Shown here: positions 23,235 to 32,004 of the stretch, in pieces
How the letters are laid out: each line of letters starts with the position of its first letter
How positions within the stretch are numbered: the first letter of the stretch is position 1
Virus record (IMG/VR): IMGVR_UViG_3300032116_000004
Span: 62,001-126,000 of that record
Source of the DNA: a virus
Strand: one strand, 5' to 3'
Length of the DNA stretch: 64,000 nt
Program-made: the position numbers and the translations under genes
Notes under the pieces: model-generated
The model's database searches: none
Told to the model about the DNA's origin: nothing
What the model saw: the letters and a program-made list of their open reading frames with translations, nothing else

Positions 23235-24151
23235 AAATATCTAGCTACAATGAATGGGATCCTTTGCGATCCATAGTGATAGGATCTGCCAAGCATGCCA
23301 ATTGGCCTAGCCAAGATCCTGTGTTTGCCCTGGAAAGTGAAAAGACCTTGTGGAAAGAAACACCAGTTCCATCAGGTCCTGTGCCACAATGGATAGTGGA
23401 TGAAGCAGAATCTGAACTGGATGATCTCGCACACAAACTCACTGGGCTAGGTGTAGAAGTATACCGTCCACAAGAAATAGATTTTGTTGCCTTGGGAGGG
23501 ATGTATAACTATTGCCCCAGAGATAGATTATTGGTAGCCGGCGAAACCATAGTGGATCCTGCCATGATGTATCCTTGCAGAGACATGGAATTGGCGGCCT
23601 ATCATGATGTAGTTGATTCTTGTGAAAGATATCTGCACATGCCGCGCAACGAAGGCATGATATTGGACGCAGCCAATGTGTGCAGACTTGGCGATACTTG
23701 GCTATATCTAGAAAGTGCATCGGGCAATCGTAAAGCCTATGAATGGCTGTGCGAACAATTTCCACATATCACGATAGAACTTTGCAATTTTTATTCTGGC
23801 GTGCATATAGATTCTACCATAGTCCCGATCAGAGAAGGATTGGTCATTGTCAATGCCGCACGAGTCACACCAGAAAATCTGCCTAGGGCCTTGAAAGATT
23901 GGGAAGTGCTCTACGTTGACTATGTCAAAGAACAGGGATTTTATCAATACCCCTATGCTTCTAAATGGATAGCCTTAAATATGCTCGTGGTAGATCCTAA
24001 CACAGTGATCATGGACAGTGATCAACGGGTGCTACAAAGAGAGTTAGAAAAACACGGTATCACAGTGATAGGACACCGATTGAGTCACAGTCGCACCTTG
24101 GGCGGTGGTTTCCATTGCGTGACGCTGGACCTATGGAGAGAGCATGCTTGA
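23231..24151 (+). CDS. Amidinotransferase-family protein (GATM-like)
   Basis: The 306-residue product begins with YNEWDPLRSIVIGSA, the usual start of glycine/inosamine amidinotransferases. It has the catalytic His in YSGVHIDSTI (about 197) and the catalytic Cys in LGGGFHCVTLD (about 296). These enzymes move an amidino group from arginine to an amine. The GTG start overlaps the previous stop. Role in infection is unknown; modification of glycan, host metabolite or phage DNA precursor are all possible. Confidence 0.85.
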   Translation: MKISSYNEWDPLRSIVIGSAKHANWPSQDPVFALESEKTLWKETPVPSGPVPQWIVDEAESELDDLAHKLTGLGVEVYRPQEIDFVALGGMYNYCPRDRLLVAGETIVDPAMMYPCRDMELAAYHDVVDSCERYLHMPRNEGMILDAANVCRLGDTWLYLESASGNRKAYEWLCEQFPHITIELCNFYSGVHIDSTIVPIREGLVIVNAARVTPENLPRALKDWEVLYVDYVKEQGFYQYPYASKWIALNMLVVDPNTVIMDSDQRVLQRELEKHGITVIGHRLSHSRTLGGGFHCVTLDLWREHA

Positions 24152-25436
24152 CGCACAACAACTGGCACACATAGTCGAACAAGAAATACGCAACGAAGCA
24201 CGACTGCAGGTGCAACAGGCAGTGAGTCAACCCGAATGGCTCCAGGATCTCGAACAGCAGATCATTGGGTTCGTGCAGGATCGTATCACGGCTAGATTCA
24301 GCAATATCGGAACCTTGCCTGATCTCGTGACCACTGTGGAACACAAAGTAGGCGAAATGTTTGCCAGCGGATTTGTTCCTGATTTGAATTCCTATGTTGA
24401 TCAGGACAAGATCCGCCAGACAGTGGATCTAGCCGTAGAACGTTTTGTTGAAAATACCATCAACAATCTGTCTGTGGATCCGCAATGGGTTACCAAAATT
24501 GAAACGCTGATAGCACAGCGCACAGAAGATCGCCTACGCAATCTCTTGAGAGATATAGATCTAAATGCCAAGATTTCTCAGGCCATAATGGAAAACAAAG
24601 ACCAGTTGATCACTGCTATCAAGAGAGATTTCCGCACTGCGGGCATAGTTGATCAATCCGGCTCCACCCAACTCACAGTCATGGACGGAGTGGTGGTCAT
24701 CGAGCACGAAACTGTCACACACGATCTCACAGTGGAACATAACGTGAAGATCAACGGAGATGTCTTGGTCCAAGGTGACCTGGGCATACAAGGTCGCATC
24801 AACACTGACAACCAAACCTGGCAGGATCTCAGCCGCCATGTGGGCAATGTTACCTATGACCGCATCAAACAGGATTTCGCCAGCGAATTGATCGCCACAG
24901 TGATTGATTCTACCAAATCCGGCATTGAAATCGAAAACATCACAGTGGATGGGCACCCATTGGTCACGGGCAACACTCTCAGTGCCGGAGTGGTCAATAG
25001 CAATATCAAGAAACTAGGCACAGTGGAAAATCTCGAAGTATCGGGGACCACAAATCTAGCCAAGACTTTAACTGTGCAAAAAAATCGCGTTGGCGTCAAC
25101 ACACAAGAACCTGACAGCGCACTCAGCGTATGGGACGAAGAAACCAATCTCGCTCTGGGCAAATACAGCAAGAACACCAGTTTCATTGGCAGCAATCGAA
25201 AACAAAATTTGGTGATCGGTGTCAATCGCCAGAATCACATAGAAGTAGACAGTGATGGCATGGTCACTGTGCAACAACTGCGGATAGCACGTAATCGCTT
25301 GTCATGGAGCACTGAAGTGCCCGGTTACAGTGGCACCAAGGGTGACATAGTGTTTAATACCAATGCCAGTGATGGTATCTTTGCATGGGTATGTCTTGGT
25401 GCATTCCGTTGGCAAACTGTGAGGATGTCACAGTGA
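24144..25436 (+). CDS. Tail-fibre/appendage-like protein
   Basis: The 430-residue product has a long helical N-terminal third (about 1-165), then repeated beta-strand segments typical of phage fibres. These include LTVEHNVKINGDVLVQGDL, LEVSGTTNLAKTLTVQKNRVG and VNTQEPDSALSVWD, and a late segment GYSGTKGDIVFNT. This is the style of T4-like fibre proteins with a 'label' domain near the C-terminus. It overlaps the amidinotransferase stop by 8 bp. Likely on the virion surface and involved in host recognition. Confidence 0.8.
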   Translation: MLDAQQLAHIVEQEIRNEARLQVQQAVSQPEWLQDLEQQIIGFVQDRITARFSNIGTLPDLVTTVEHKVGEMFASGFVPDLNSYVDQDKIRQTVDLAVERFVENTINNLSVDPQWVTKIETLIAQRTEDRLRNLLRDIDLNAKISQAIMENKDQLITAIKRDFRTAGIVDQSGSTQLTVMDGVVVIEHETVTHDLTVEHNVKINGDVLVQGDLGIQGRINTDNQTWQDLSRHVGNVTYDRIKQDFASELIATVIDSTKSGIEIENITVDGHPLVTGNTLSAGVVNSNIKKLGTVENLEVSGTTNLAKTLTVQKNRVGVNTQEPDSALSVWDEETNLALGKYSKNTSFIGSNRKQNLVIGVNRQNHIEVDSDGMVTVQQLRIARNRLSWSTEVPGYSGTKGDIVFNTNASDGIFAWVCLGAFRWQTVRMSQ

Positions 25437-25981
25437 GGATAGTGTGTGTGCTGGCCGACGAGTTCTCGGCAACTCATATCGAGCCTGGGCAACTCAAAGA
25501 CATAGGGGCTCTCTGGGGATCTTGGCGCACATGGCGTGCCTGGCAGACAGACAATGTTCTGTGCCACGATTTTTCCAAGGCCGACGAATTGATAAAAAGA
25601 GCGTTCCATGCTGTGTGCAATCTCTACATACCCAACAAGAACTATGGTGCGTTGAACAGACCTTCCAAGGTAAATCTATATGATGGAGATTTTCCAGGAG
25701 AGTTCGACCACCCTGAAGAGATCGTGTCCATGCATCTCGTGGCTGACTCCGCAGATTTGGTTTTGCTTTTTGGTTACGATGTCAGCAAGATTACCGAAAC
25801 AGACAAGTTCCAAAAGCATAAGAAAACCAATTACCTTAATGCTTTTCGGGCCACCCTAAATACCTATCCTCAAACCCAATTTGTCTTGATTGATCATGCC
25901 AATGATTTGGATGCAAGCCTGACCAAAATCCCCAATCTCACTTGCGATAAATTTGAAGCCGTGTTACAATTACTTAATTGA
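25433..25981 (+). CDS. Conserved phage protein
   Basis: The protein has 182 residues from a GTG that overlaps the fibre stop (GTGA). It has WGSWRTWRAWQTDNVLCHDF and ELIKRAFHAVCNLYIPN near the N-terminus and VLLFGYDV in the middle. I associate this with cyanophage-like conserved genes that follow fibres. It could be a fibre chaperone or a small enzyme, but no catalytic motif is clear. Confidence 0.65.
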   Translation: MRIVCVLADEFSATHIEPGQLKDIGALWGSWRTWRAWQTDNVLCHDFSKADELIKRAFHAVCNLYIPNKNYGALNRPSKVNLYDGDFPGEFDHPEEIVSMHLVADSADLVLLFGYDVSKITETDKFQKHKKTNYLNAFRATLNTYPQTQFVLIDHANDLDASLTKIPNLTCDKFEAVLQLLN

Positions 25982-25999
25982 TAACTCTTCTAGGCTTTC

Positions 26000-27019
26000 A
26001 TGACTGCTCGAATTGGTTTTTGTTGTAAATGGTTAGACGATCCCAGTGAAACTGCTGGCATGAAAGTCAATGCCAAGAATCGTGAACTCAATGGGCGGAG
26101 CACTACCATGCGTTGGTTGCGTGAGCATGCAGACCAAGCAGAACAGCGCCAGTGGGACATCATGAATCACAATGCACAGGCCGCTCTCAACATGGTAGAA
26201 CGTGTGGGCAGTCTACCTCATCATCTACGCATGGTTCGACTGGGGTCTGAAATGCTACAAGGCTACACAGAACCCAACTGGATTGACTGGTGGCAACAAG
26301 CAGACATCCAACGACACCTAGAAAAGATCTTTGCTCCTGTGGGTGCCCGTGCCCGAGAGTTGGGAGTAAGACTTTCATTCCATCCTGGACAGTTCTGTGT
26401 GTTAGCATCAGAGAACGACGGCATCGTGGAACGTAGCATCCAAGAGTTTGAATATCATGCAGACATGGCCCGCTGGATGGGCTATGGCGCCACCTGGCAT
26501 GATCATGGCTTCAAGATCAATGTTCACCTGTCGGGCAAGGGTGGGCCTGAAAAATTCTTGCGTAGCCTGGGCAAACTTAGCCCCGAGGCACGCAATCTCA
26601 TAACTATCGAAAACGACGAGATATCAAATGGTTTGGACCTTACTTTGCTTGTGGCTGATAACGTGGCTCTTGTGCTGGACATTCATCACCATTGGGTCAA
26701 AACAGGAGAATACATCGATCCCCAAGATGATCGTGTTCAGCGTGTGGTTGAGTCTTGGCGTGACGTTCGCCCTGCTATGCATTACAGTGTTAGTCGCGAA
26801 GATATTCTTGTTGATCATGATCCCCGAGTTCGCCCAGATCTTGCTGGACTTCTTGCACGAGGTCATAAAAAACAGCAACTCCGCGCCCACTCGGATTTCT
26901 ATTGGAATTCGGCTGTGAACGACTGGGCCGCTGGTTTCTCCGATCAGTTTGACATCCAGTGCGAGGCCAAAGGTAAAAATCTAGCAAGAGATGGTTTCGC
27001 CAAGCACGTCACTGTGTGA
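26000..27019 (+). CDS. uvsE: UV-damage endonuclease, UvsE/UvdE family
   Basis: This 339-residue TIM-barrel nuclease nicks DNA 5' to UV photoproducts. Family motifs are present: IGFCCKW at the start, SFHPGQFCVL (about 128), GFKINVHLSGKGG, ITIENDE (metal Glu, about 205), DIHHHW (about 228) and RAHSDFYWN (about 298). A C-terminal EAKGKNLA is also typical. It would let the phage repair its DNA in sunlit water. Codons become visibly richer in CTT/GTT around 26.62-26.85 kb. Confidence 0.93.
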   Translation: MTARIGFCCKWLDDPSETAGMKVNAKNRELNGRSTTMRWLREHADQAEQRQWDIMNHNAQAALNMVERVGSLPHHLRMVRLGSEMLQGYTEPNWIDWWQQADIQRHLEKIFAPVGARARELGVRLSFHPGQFCVLASENDGIVERSIQEFEYHADMARWMGYGATWHDHGFKINVHLSGKGGPEKFLRSLGKLSPEARNLITIENDEISNGLDLTLLVADNVALVLDIHHHWVKTGEYIDPQDDRVQRVVESWRDVRPAMHYSVSREDILVDHDPRVRPDLAGLLARGHKKQQLRAHSDFYWNSAVNDWAAGFSDQFDIQCEAKGKNLARDGFAKHVTV

Positions 27020-27785
27020 TATCCCTTTTGATGTAGAAGTTCCCTATGCCATGCGGCCGCACATGCGACCTTGGCAACCCGGTGAGTCCATACTGACCAC
27101 GGACAGGGATTTTGATCGATATCAAGACGCCAAACTCAACAACTACAATCCGGTATATGGAGATTCAGCCAGTCGTGAACTGGTTTATCAAGCCGTAGAT
27201 GCACTGAGAAAATATGATCCCACTGCACCTGTGATCCAAGGAGATGCTCCTGTGTGGCAACTAACTCGGGCACTACAGGAAGACTTTGTGATATGGGCAC
27301 CCAATCGTGCCGGCGAACTCTCTGCACAGATACTGAGTGTGTGCTTGCCATCGGGGTGGGATCCTCAAACCAAAGTCAACAAGACTTTCCTTGAAATACA
27401 TGAACCCGTGCCAGACTTTGACATAGTCAACAAGGCATCTGGACACATCGCACGTATGATCACTACCCGGGGTCCTTTCATAAGATCAGTGTGGAGTATA
27501 GCCAACCGTCCTGCGTTGAGCAGACATCCCAGTGGTGTAGAAGCATGGTCCACGGAGACAATAGATGACATGTGGTTCAGATCGGAACGCCAGACCACTA
27601 TACCCATACACAGTCAAGCCGCGCTGTTTTTGATCAGAGTCTACATGATACCACTACGGGATGTGTTCCAAGACGCAGATAAAAAACAAAGGATCATCAG
27701 CAGTGTGATGAGCATGACTGATGCTGTGATCGAATACAAAGGCCTAGGATACTTGCGGAGTTATTTCGCTAATCGGCGTGTCTAG
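26991..27785 (+). CDS. DUF3445 / heme-dependent N-demethylase-like protein
   Basis: The 264-residue product matches the DUF3445 layout: IPFDVEVPYAMRPHMRPW near the start, LPSGWDPQTKVNKTFLEIHEPVP in the middle (two halves of one motif), and SERQTTIPIHSQAALFLIRVY toward the end. Family members resemble the alpha subunit of a heme-dependent oxidative N-demethylase. It overlaps uvsE by 29 bp and converges with the reverse-strand speD by 17 bp. I know of no established phage role. Confidence 0.7.
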   Translation: MVSPSTSLCDIPFDVEVPYAMRPHMRPWQPGESILTTDRDFDRYQDAKLNNYNPVYGDSASRELVYQAVDALRKYDPTAPVIQGDAPVWQLTRALQEDFVIWAPNRAGELSAQILSVCLPSGWDPQTKVNKTFLEIHEPVPDFDIVNKASGHIARMITTRGPFIRSVWSIANRPALSRHPSGVEAWSTETIDDMWFRSERQTTIPIHSQAALFLIRVYMIPLRDVFQDADKKQRIISSVMSMTDAVIEYKGLGYLRSYFANRRV

Positions 27786-28131
27786 TCAGGAAATTGACAC
27801 GCATCTTTCTGGGATGGAAATATTCATCGACCACGGCCTTGGCAGTTTCAATATCAAAAGTTCTGCAACTGAACACATCAAAATAGGCCGTGCCATCTAG
27901 TTCCATGAAATGGCCACAGATATTTGATGTGGTGATCAACTGCATGAGGCTGTAGCCCTGTTTGGGGTCTCCGGGCAGGAGATGTTCGATCACGGGTTCT
28001 CCGTGTGCTGTCATATCGATACGATCCACTAGATCCTTGACGAATCTATAGATGTTGTCGCGGTTGGATATAGATTCAATATCACAACCACTACAATCCA
28101 ACATCAGATGATAACCCCAGTGGGAACTCAT
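27769..28131 (-). CDS. speD: S-adenosylmethionine decarboxylase-like protein
   Basis: A 120-residue product fits the class I bacterial SpeD fold. GYHLMLDC is near the start, the likely pyruvoyl-forming Ser is in LITTSNICGHF (about 68), His follows in the same segment and Cys in YFDVFSC (about 88). The enzyme makes decarboxylated AdoMet for polyamine synthesis. speD genes are known in cyanophages. The motif around the Ser is divergent (TTSN rather than SESH), so activity needs testing. It is ATGA-coupled to the gene upstream. Confidence 0.75.
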   Translation of the reverse strand: MSSHWGYHLMLDCSGCDIESISNRDNIYRFVKDLVDRIDMTAHGEPVIEHLLPGDPKQGYSLMQLITTSNICGHFMELDGTAYFDVFSCRTFDIETAKAVVDEYFHPRKMRVNFLTRHAD

Positions 28132-28361
28132 TTGGCAGCAGGTTTCTTGGCTCTCACTGCTTTGGCACGGACAGCAGGTTTCTTTTCCCCAGCAGGTTTT
28201 TTGGCAGCCGGTTTTTTCTTAGGCGCCGCAGCCTCGGAGTATTGTGTGGACATAGGTATCACACCAGGTGTGGTCTGTGGTGCTTCAACTTTGTAAGGGG
28301 CCTCTGGGCAAGGACTTACGGTGGGCTTGGAACCAAAAAACTTTTTTAAAAATGCGAGCAT
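28128..28361 (-). CDS. Small protein with histone H1-like Lys/Ala/Pro tail
   Basis: The product has 77 residues. The N-terminus ([13 protein letters not shown]) is amphipathic. The second half is a low-complexity AAK/PAAKKP/RAK tail like histone H1 C-termini, which bind DNA non-specifically. AAAGGAG lies upstream on the minus strand. It is divergent from isocitrate lyase and coupled to speD. A polyamine enzyme plus a DNA-condensing tail would fit DNA compaction; that link is inference. Confidence 0.65.
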   Translation of the reverse strand: MLAFLKKFFGSKPTVSPCPEAPYKVEAPQTTPGVIPMSTQYSEAAAPKKKPAAKKPAGEKKPAVRAKAVRAKKPAAK

Positions 28362-28418
28362 TGCAGTCTCCTTTGTTTTATATAGTGTATTTACACAGCA
28401 TATTATCGAAACCTAGCA

Positions 28419-28443
28419 TATTGCACTGCAATGTAACTAAATA
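28419..28443 (+). promoter_or_regulatory. Inverted-repeat operator and TAAATA motif upstream of isocitrate lyase
   Basis: ATTGCACTGCAAT (28420-28432) is a 13-bp palindrome. The 12 bases TATTGCACTGCA (28419-28430) recur on the minus strand at 32439-32450 in the phasin promoter. TAAATA follows at 28438-28443. Confidence 0.55.
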
Positions 28444-28468
28444 TCCTGGCTCAACAGGAGGAAACACC

Positions 28469-29746
28469 ATGCAAGACCGTAGATGGAAGGTATACAAACT
28501 GCAACAAGAATGGACAGAAAACCCGCGCTGGACCGGAATCAAACGTGATTATTCAGCCGAGGACGTGGTGCGTTTGCAAGGTTCCAACCCCATAGAATAC
28601 AGTCTGGCACGGCGTGGCGCCGAAAAATTGTGGCGTTTGCTACATGAACAAGATTATGTCAACACCCTGGGAGCACTCACGGGCATGCAAGCCCTGCAAC
28701 AGGTCAAGGCCGGTTTGAAGGCTATATATTTGAGTGGGTGGCAAGTGGCCGCTGATGCCAACTTGGCTGGCGCCATGTATCCTGATCAGAGCCTGTATCC
28801 CGCAGACTCTGTGCCAGCAGTGGTGCGTAGGATCAACAATGCTTTTACCAGAGCAGATCAGATCGCCTGGATGGAAGACCAAGAAGATCGAGATTTTTTC
28901 GCACCCATCGTGGCTGACGCAGAGGCAGGATTTGGTGGTGTGCTCAATGCGTTCGAACTCATGAAGGCCATGATCGAAGCCGGGGCCGCAGGTGTGCATT
29001 TTGAAGATCAATTAGCGTCCGTAAAGAAATGCGGACACATGGGAGGAAAAGTCCTTGTTCCAACACGAGAAGCCATCAATAAACTTATTGCCGCTCGTCT
29101 CGCTTCTGATGTTATGGGAGTGCCTAGTCTTGTTATTGCTAGAACAGATGCCGAAGCCGGCGATCTTATCACTTCAGATATTGATCCTAACGACGTTCCT
29201 TTTCTTACTGGTGAAAGAACTGTGGAGGGTTTCTATCGGACCCGAGCAGGATTCGACCAAGCAGTCAGTAGAGCCCTGGCCTACTGTCCTTACGCAGATC
29301 TCGTATGGTGCGAAACAGGCAAACCCGACCTCGACTTCGCCAAGCGATTCGCCGAAGCCATACACCGACAGTTTCCGGGCAAGATGTTAGCCTACAACTG
29401 CTCACCATCATTCAACTGGAGGAAGAACCTAGATGCAGACACAATTGGCCGTTTCCAACGTGAACTTGGAGCAATGGGTTACCGTTTTCAATTCATCACA
29501 CTTGCTGGATTCCATGCTCTTAATCATGGCATGTTTGACCTTGCTCATGGCTATGCTAGGGACGGCATGTCTGCTTTCGTGGAGTTACAAGAGCGTGAGT
29601 TCGCGGATGCGAGCCGTGGTTTCGAAGCTGTCAAACATCAGAGAGAAGTAGGAACCAGTTACTTTGACCGCGTGACTACCACAGTGGAGGCTGATGCTTC
29701 CACCCAGGCTCTCAAAGGCTCAACAGAAGAAGAACAGTTCCACTGA
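28469..29746 (+). CDS. aceA: Isocitrate lyase
   Basis: The protein is 425 residues from ATG 28469, with AGGAGG upstream. It cleaves isocitrate into glyoxylate and succinate, the first glyoxylate-shunt step. Signatures are [11 protein letters not shown] (about 89), the catalytic KKCGHMGGK (about 190), [17 protein letters not shown] and NCSPSFNW. Length is close to E. coli AceA. No malate synthase is in the window. Between about 29.05 and 29.21 kb codons switch to CTT/GTT-rich, unlike flanking parts, suggesting a mosaic gene. Rare or new for phages as far as I know. Confidence 0.95.
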   Translation: MQDRRWKVYKLQQEWTENPRWTGIKRDYSAEDVVRLQGSNPIEYSLARRGAEKLWRLLHEQDYVNTLGALTGMQALQQVKAGLKAIYLSGWQVAADANLAGAMYPDQSLYPADSVPAVVRRINNAFTRADQIAWMEDQEDRDFFAPIVADAEAGFGGVLNAFELMKAMIEAGAAGVHFEDQLASVKKCGHMGGKVLVPTREAINKLIAARLASDVMGVPSLVIARTDAEAGDLITSDIDPNDVPFLTGERTVEGFYRTRAGFDQAVSRALAYCPYADLVWCETGKPDLDFAKRFAEAIHRQFPGKMLAYNCSPSFNWRKNLDADTIGRFQRELGAMGYRFQFITLAGFHALNHGMFDLAHGYARDGMSAFVELQEREFADASRGFEAVKHQREVGTSYFDRVTTTVEADASTQALKGSTEEEQFH

Positions 29747-29856
29747 TGGCAAGCACTTGGTCTAGAGTATCTCGACGCAAAAAGATCAAATACGCTGTGA
29801 TCTCGGTATTATGGTGTGCAGGTCTGGCCATTGCGATATGGATCAATCTGCAATGA
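29746..29856 (+). CDS. Tiny membrane protein
   Basis: A 36-residue basic-then-hydrophobic protein has SRRKKIKYAVISVLWCAGLA followed by IAIWI. Its ATG overlaps the isocitrate lyase stop (TGATG). One membrane helix is present. Function is unknown. Confidence 0.55.
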   Translation: MASTWSRVSRRKKIKYAVISVLWCAGLAIAIWINLQ

Positions 29857-30047
29857 TGCGTAGCATTGAACGCATCTGGGCTCGAGCCACAGGTCATGTC
29901 ATGGGCAACACTGACGAAGACCGCCCTAGAGTGCCCATCTTGACCATGAGAGAAGCAAGGGTAGCACTCTGCCTCAAAACGTTCTGGATAGTGATCCATG
30001 TGATCACTTGCGGATTCATAATAGCAAATGTCATAAGGCACTGGTAA
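29853..30047 (+). CDS. Small membrane protein
   Basis: The 64-residue product starts MMRSIERIWARATGHVMGN and ends with one membrane helix (about 43-62). The ATG overlaps the previous stop. It resembles small proteins found next to metabolic genes in aquatic phages. Function is unknown. Confidence 0.6.
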   Translation: MMRSIERIWARATGHVMGNTDEDRPRVPILTMREARVALCLKTFWIVIHVITCGFIIANVIRHW

Positions 30048-30048
30048 A

Positions 30049-30678
30049 ATGTTAGAAACCATATGTGAAACATTAGTAGAGGCATACCGCCGCAACTGGA
30101 TCACCAGTCGAGACGGCAACGTCAGCATTCGGCATCATGATCGAGATCATTTCTACATCACACCATCAGGAGTGAGAAAGCAGACCCTACAACCAGACCA
30201 GTTCAAGAAGATCATGATTCTTGAAAATGGTCCAGTGTCTCTCTGGCGAGAAGATTATTACACTGACATCAGCGCCAATCTCAAACCCAGCGGCGAGATT
30301 CCTTTGCACTTTGGACTGCAACGACGCATGGGACAACATGCCTCGGAGGTGCGTGTGGTAGTTCACTTGCATCCAACATACTGTGTGGCGGCCATGCACC
30401 GTGGCATCAATTTAGGCGACATTGTTGCGGACTTTCCAGAACTCAGTAGATATACCAAGGTAGCACCCAATGTGGGAGATGTGCCGCCTATAAGCCAAGA
30501 ACTGGCAGATCGTTGCCACGAAAATTTACAATTAGATCAACAAGGCAACATCGCCTTTGACATCGTGGGCATCCGTGGACATGGTGTGGTTGCTATCGAT
30601 ACCTCACCGTGGCGTGCGTTTGAACACATAGAACGGCTGGAACATATCTGCAAGATAGTGTTGGCCTCGGGAGCGTGA
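30049..30678 (+). CDS. Class II aldolase/adducin-family enzyme
   Basis: This 209-residue enzyme has RDGNVSIR (about 21), ITPSGVRK (about 38), PSGEIPLH (catalytic Glu, about 84), the metal-binding VVHLHPTY (about 105) and a C-terminal VGIRGHGVVA His (about 183). The family includes fuculose-1-phosphate aldolase and methylthioribulose-1-phosphate dehydratase. Substrate cannot be assigned. With speD nearby, a role in methylthioadenosine salvage is one option. Confidence 0.85.
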   Translation: MLETICETLVEAYRRNWITSRDGNVSIRHHDRDHFYITPSGVRKQTLQPDQFKKIMILENGPVSLWREDYYTDISANLKPSGEIPLHFGLQRRMGQHASEVRVVVHLHPTYCVAAMHRGINLGDIVADFPELSRYTKVAPNVGDVPPISQELADRCHENLQLDQQGNIAFDIVGIRGHGVVAIDTSPWRAFEHIERLEHICKIVLASGA

Positions 30679-31289
30679 TGCAGTTCGTCAGCGATCGCGA
30701 CGTGTATGACTCATGCCCACCACAGTGGTTGTGGGTCTATGACAAACTCATAGTGGCACGAAGACAGGGCATCGCCGCTGGACCGGCTGGTATTCCCGTA
30801 CCATGGTCCGGAGAATATGTGATAAGACCTATCACCAACATCCGCATGATGAGTCGAGGTGCGCAGATCGTGTGGATGGAAAAAGGTGACAGTGACACAG
30901 TGCCCGATGGATTTTTCTGGACCCAGGTGCTCGAAGGTCCGCATGTGTCAGTGGACTACCATTGGGGCCAACAGCATCTCACGGTGCAAGGTTTCAGAGA
31001 TGATCCTCGGAGATTGGATCGTTTTTCACGGTGGTGTCGAACGGATTTAGATCGGCCTTTTCCTGGGATGTTGCACGATCTCAAGTATTATCAGGAATGG
31101 ATCAACGTAGAATACATCGGCGATACAGTGATCGAAGTGCATCTACGATACAATGATGATTTCGCCAATCATGATAGTGATGAGATCTGGCCTGTATGGC
31201 CCGAATCCAGCCAACAACAGCCTCCCGGTACACAGTGGTATCACAGCCCTGCTGGTAGTAGATTGGGCTTCTGGATCAAGGATAAGTAA
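30678..31289 (+). CDS. ATP-grasp-like protein (tentative)
   Basis: A 203-residue product has PWSGEYVIRPITNIRMMSRG with a WMEKGD segment, and near the end WINVEYIGDTVIEVHLRYN. An E-x-x-(L)R-x-N pattern is typical of the Mg-ATP site of ATP-grasp ligases. The ATG overlaps the aldolase stop. The call rests on weak motif similarity. Otherwise it is a conserved phage protein of unknown role. Confidence 0.5.
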   Translation: MQFVSDRDVYDSCPPQWLWVYDKLIVARRQGIAAGPAGIPVPWSGEYVIRPITNIRMMSRGAQIVWMEKGDSDTVPDGFFWTQVLEGPHVSVDYHWGQQHLTVQGFRDDPRRLDRFSRWCRTDLDRPFPGMLHDLKYYQEWINVEYIGDTVIEVHLRYNDDFANHDSDEIWPVWPESSQQQPPGTQWYHSPAGSRLGFWIKDK

Positions 31290-31293
31290 TTTG

Positions 31294-32004
31294 ATGCTCC
31301 TATTCATATACATCCTGGTGATGACACACATCACCATAGCTTGTGTCACACTTTACTTGCATCGTAGCCAGGCACATAGAGGTGTGACATTTGATCCACG
31401 TGTGGCACATTTCATGAGATTTTGGCTGTGGCTCACCACAGGCATGGTCACCAAACAGTGGGTGGCCACACACAGAAAACATCACAGATTCACTGACGCG
31501 GAAGGTGATCCGCACAGTCCGCAAAATGAAGGAATTTGGCAGATTTTATTAGGCGGTGCTTTTTACTATGCCTGGGCCGCAAAAGACAAAGCCATGGTCA
31601 ACCAGTATGGTGTGGGCACGCCCGATGACTGGGTAGAGCGTCACATCTATGCACCATTCAACTGGTTGGGGGTGACCTTGATGTTCTTTATCAACTGCAT
31701 GATTTGGGGCTGGGACTGGGGTTGGTTGCCTTGGCTATGGCAGATGATTTGGATCCCACTGTGGGCAGCCGGCGTCATAAACGGCCTGGGACACTGGTGG
31801 GGTTATAGGAACACTCAAACCAAAGACTATTCCACTAATATTGTGCCCTGGGCATTCTTCATCGGTGGTGAAGAACTACACAACAATCATCATGCTGATC
31901 CAGCTTCGCCTAAACTCAGCCAAAAACCCTGGGAATGGGATCTAGGATGGACTTATATCAAAGGGCTAGAACGATTTGGTTTGGCCTACAACATCAAGTC
32001 TTAG
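31294..32004 (+). CDS. Fatty acid desaturase (delta-9 type)
   Basis: This 236-residue integral membrane protein has the three histidine boxes of the membrane di-iron desaturases: HRSQAHR (about 23-29), HRKHHR (about 61-66) and HNNHH (about 195-199). Multiple helices separate them. It introduces a double bond into acyl chains and could fluidise host membranes. Phage desaturases are known in aquatic phages. The 3' end overlaps the reverse-strand gene by 11 bp. An in-frame extension upstream lies inside the previous gene. Confidence 0.93.
   Translation: MLLFIYILVMTHITIACVTLYLHRSQAHRGVTFDPRVAHFMRFWLWLTTGMVTKQWVATHRKHHRFTDAEGDPHSPQNEGIWQILLGGAFYYAWAAKDKAMVNQYGVGTPDDWVERHIYAPFNWLGVTLMFFINCMIWGWDWGWLPWLWQMIWIPLWAAGVINGLGHWWGYRNTQTKDYSTNIVPWAFFIGGEELHNNHHADPASPKLSQKPWEWDLGWTYIKGLERFGLAYNIKS

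Noticed and set aside
28469-30678. Reading the window as a bacterial chromosome because of isocitrate lyase, aldolase, NadE and Clp genes
   Set aside because: Dense ATGA-coupled small phage-type genes, PAAR, tail fibre, T4-type ligase, holin-like and endolysin genes, and repeated phage promoter cassettes all argue for a virus with host-derived metabolic genes.
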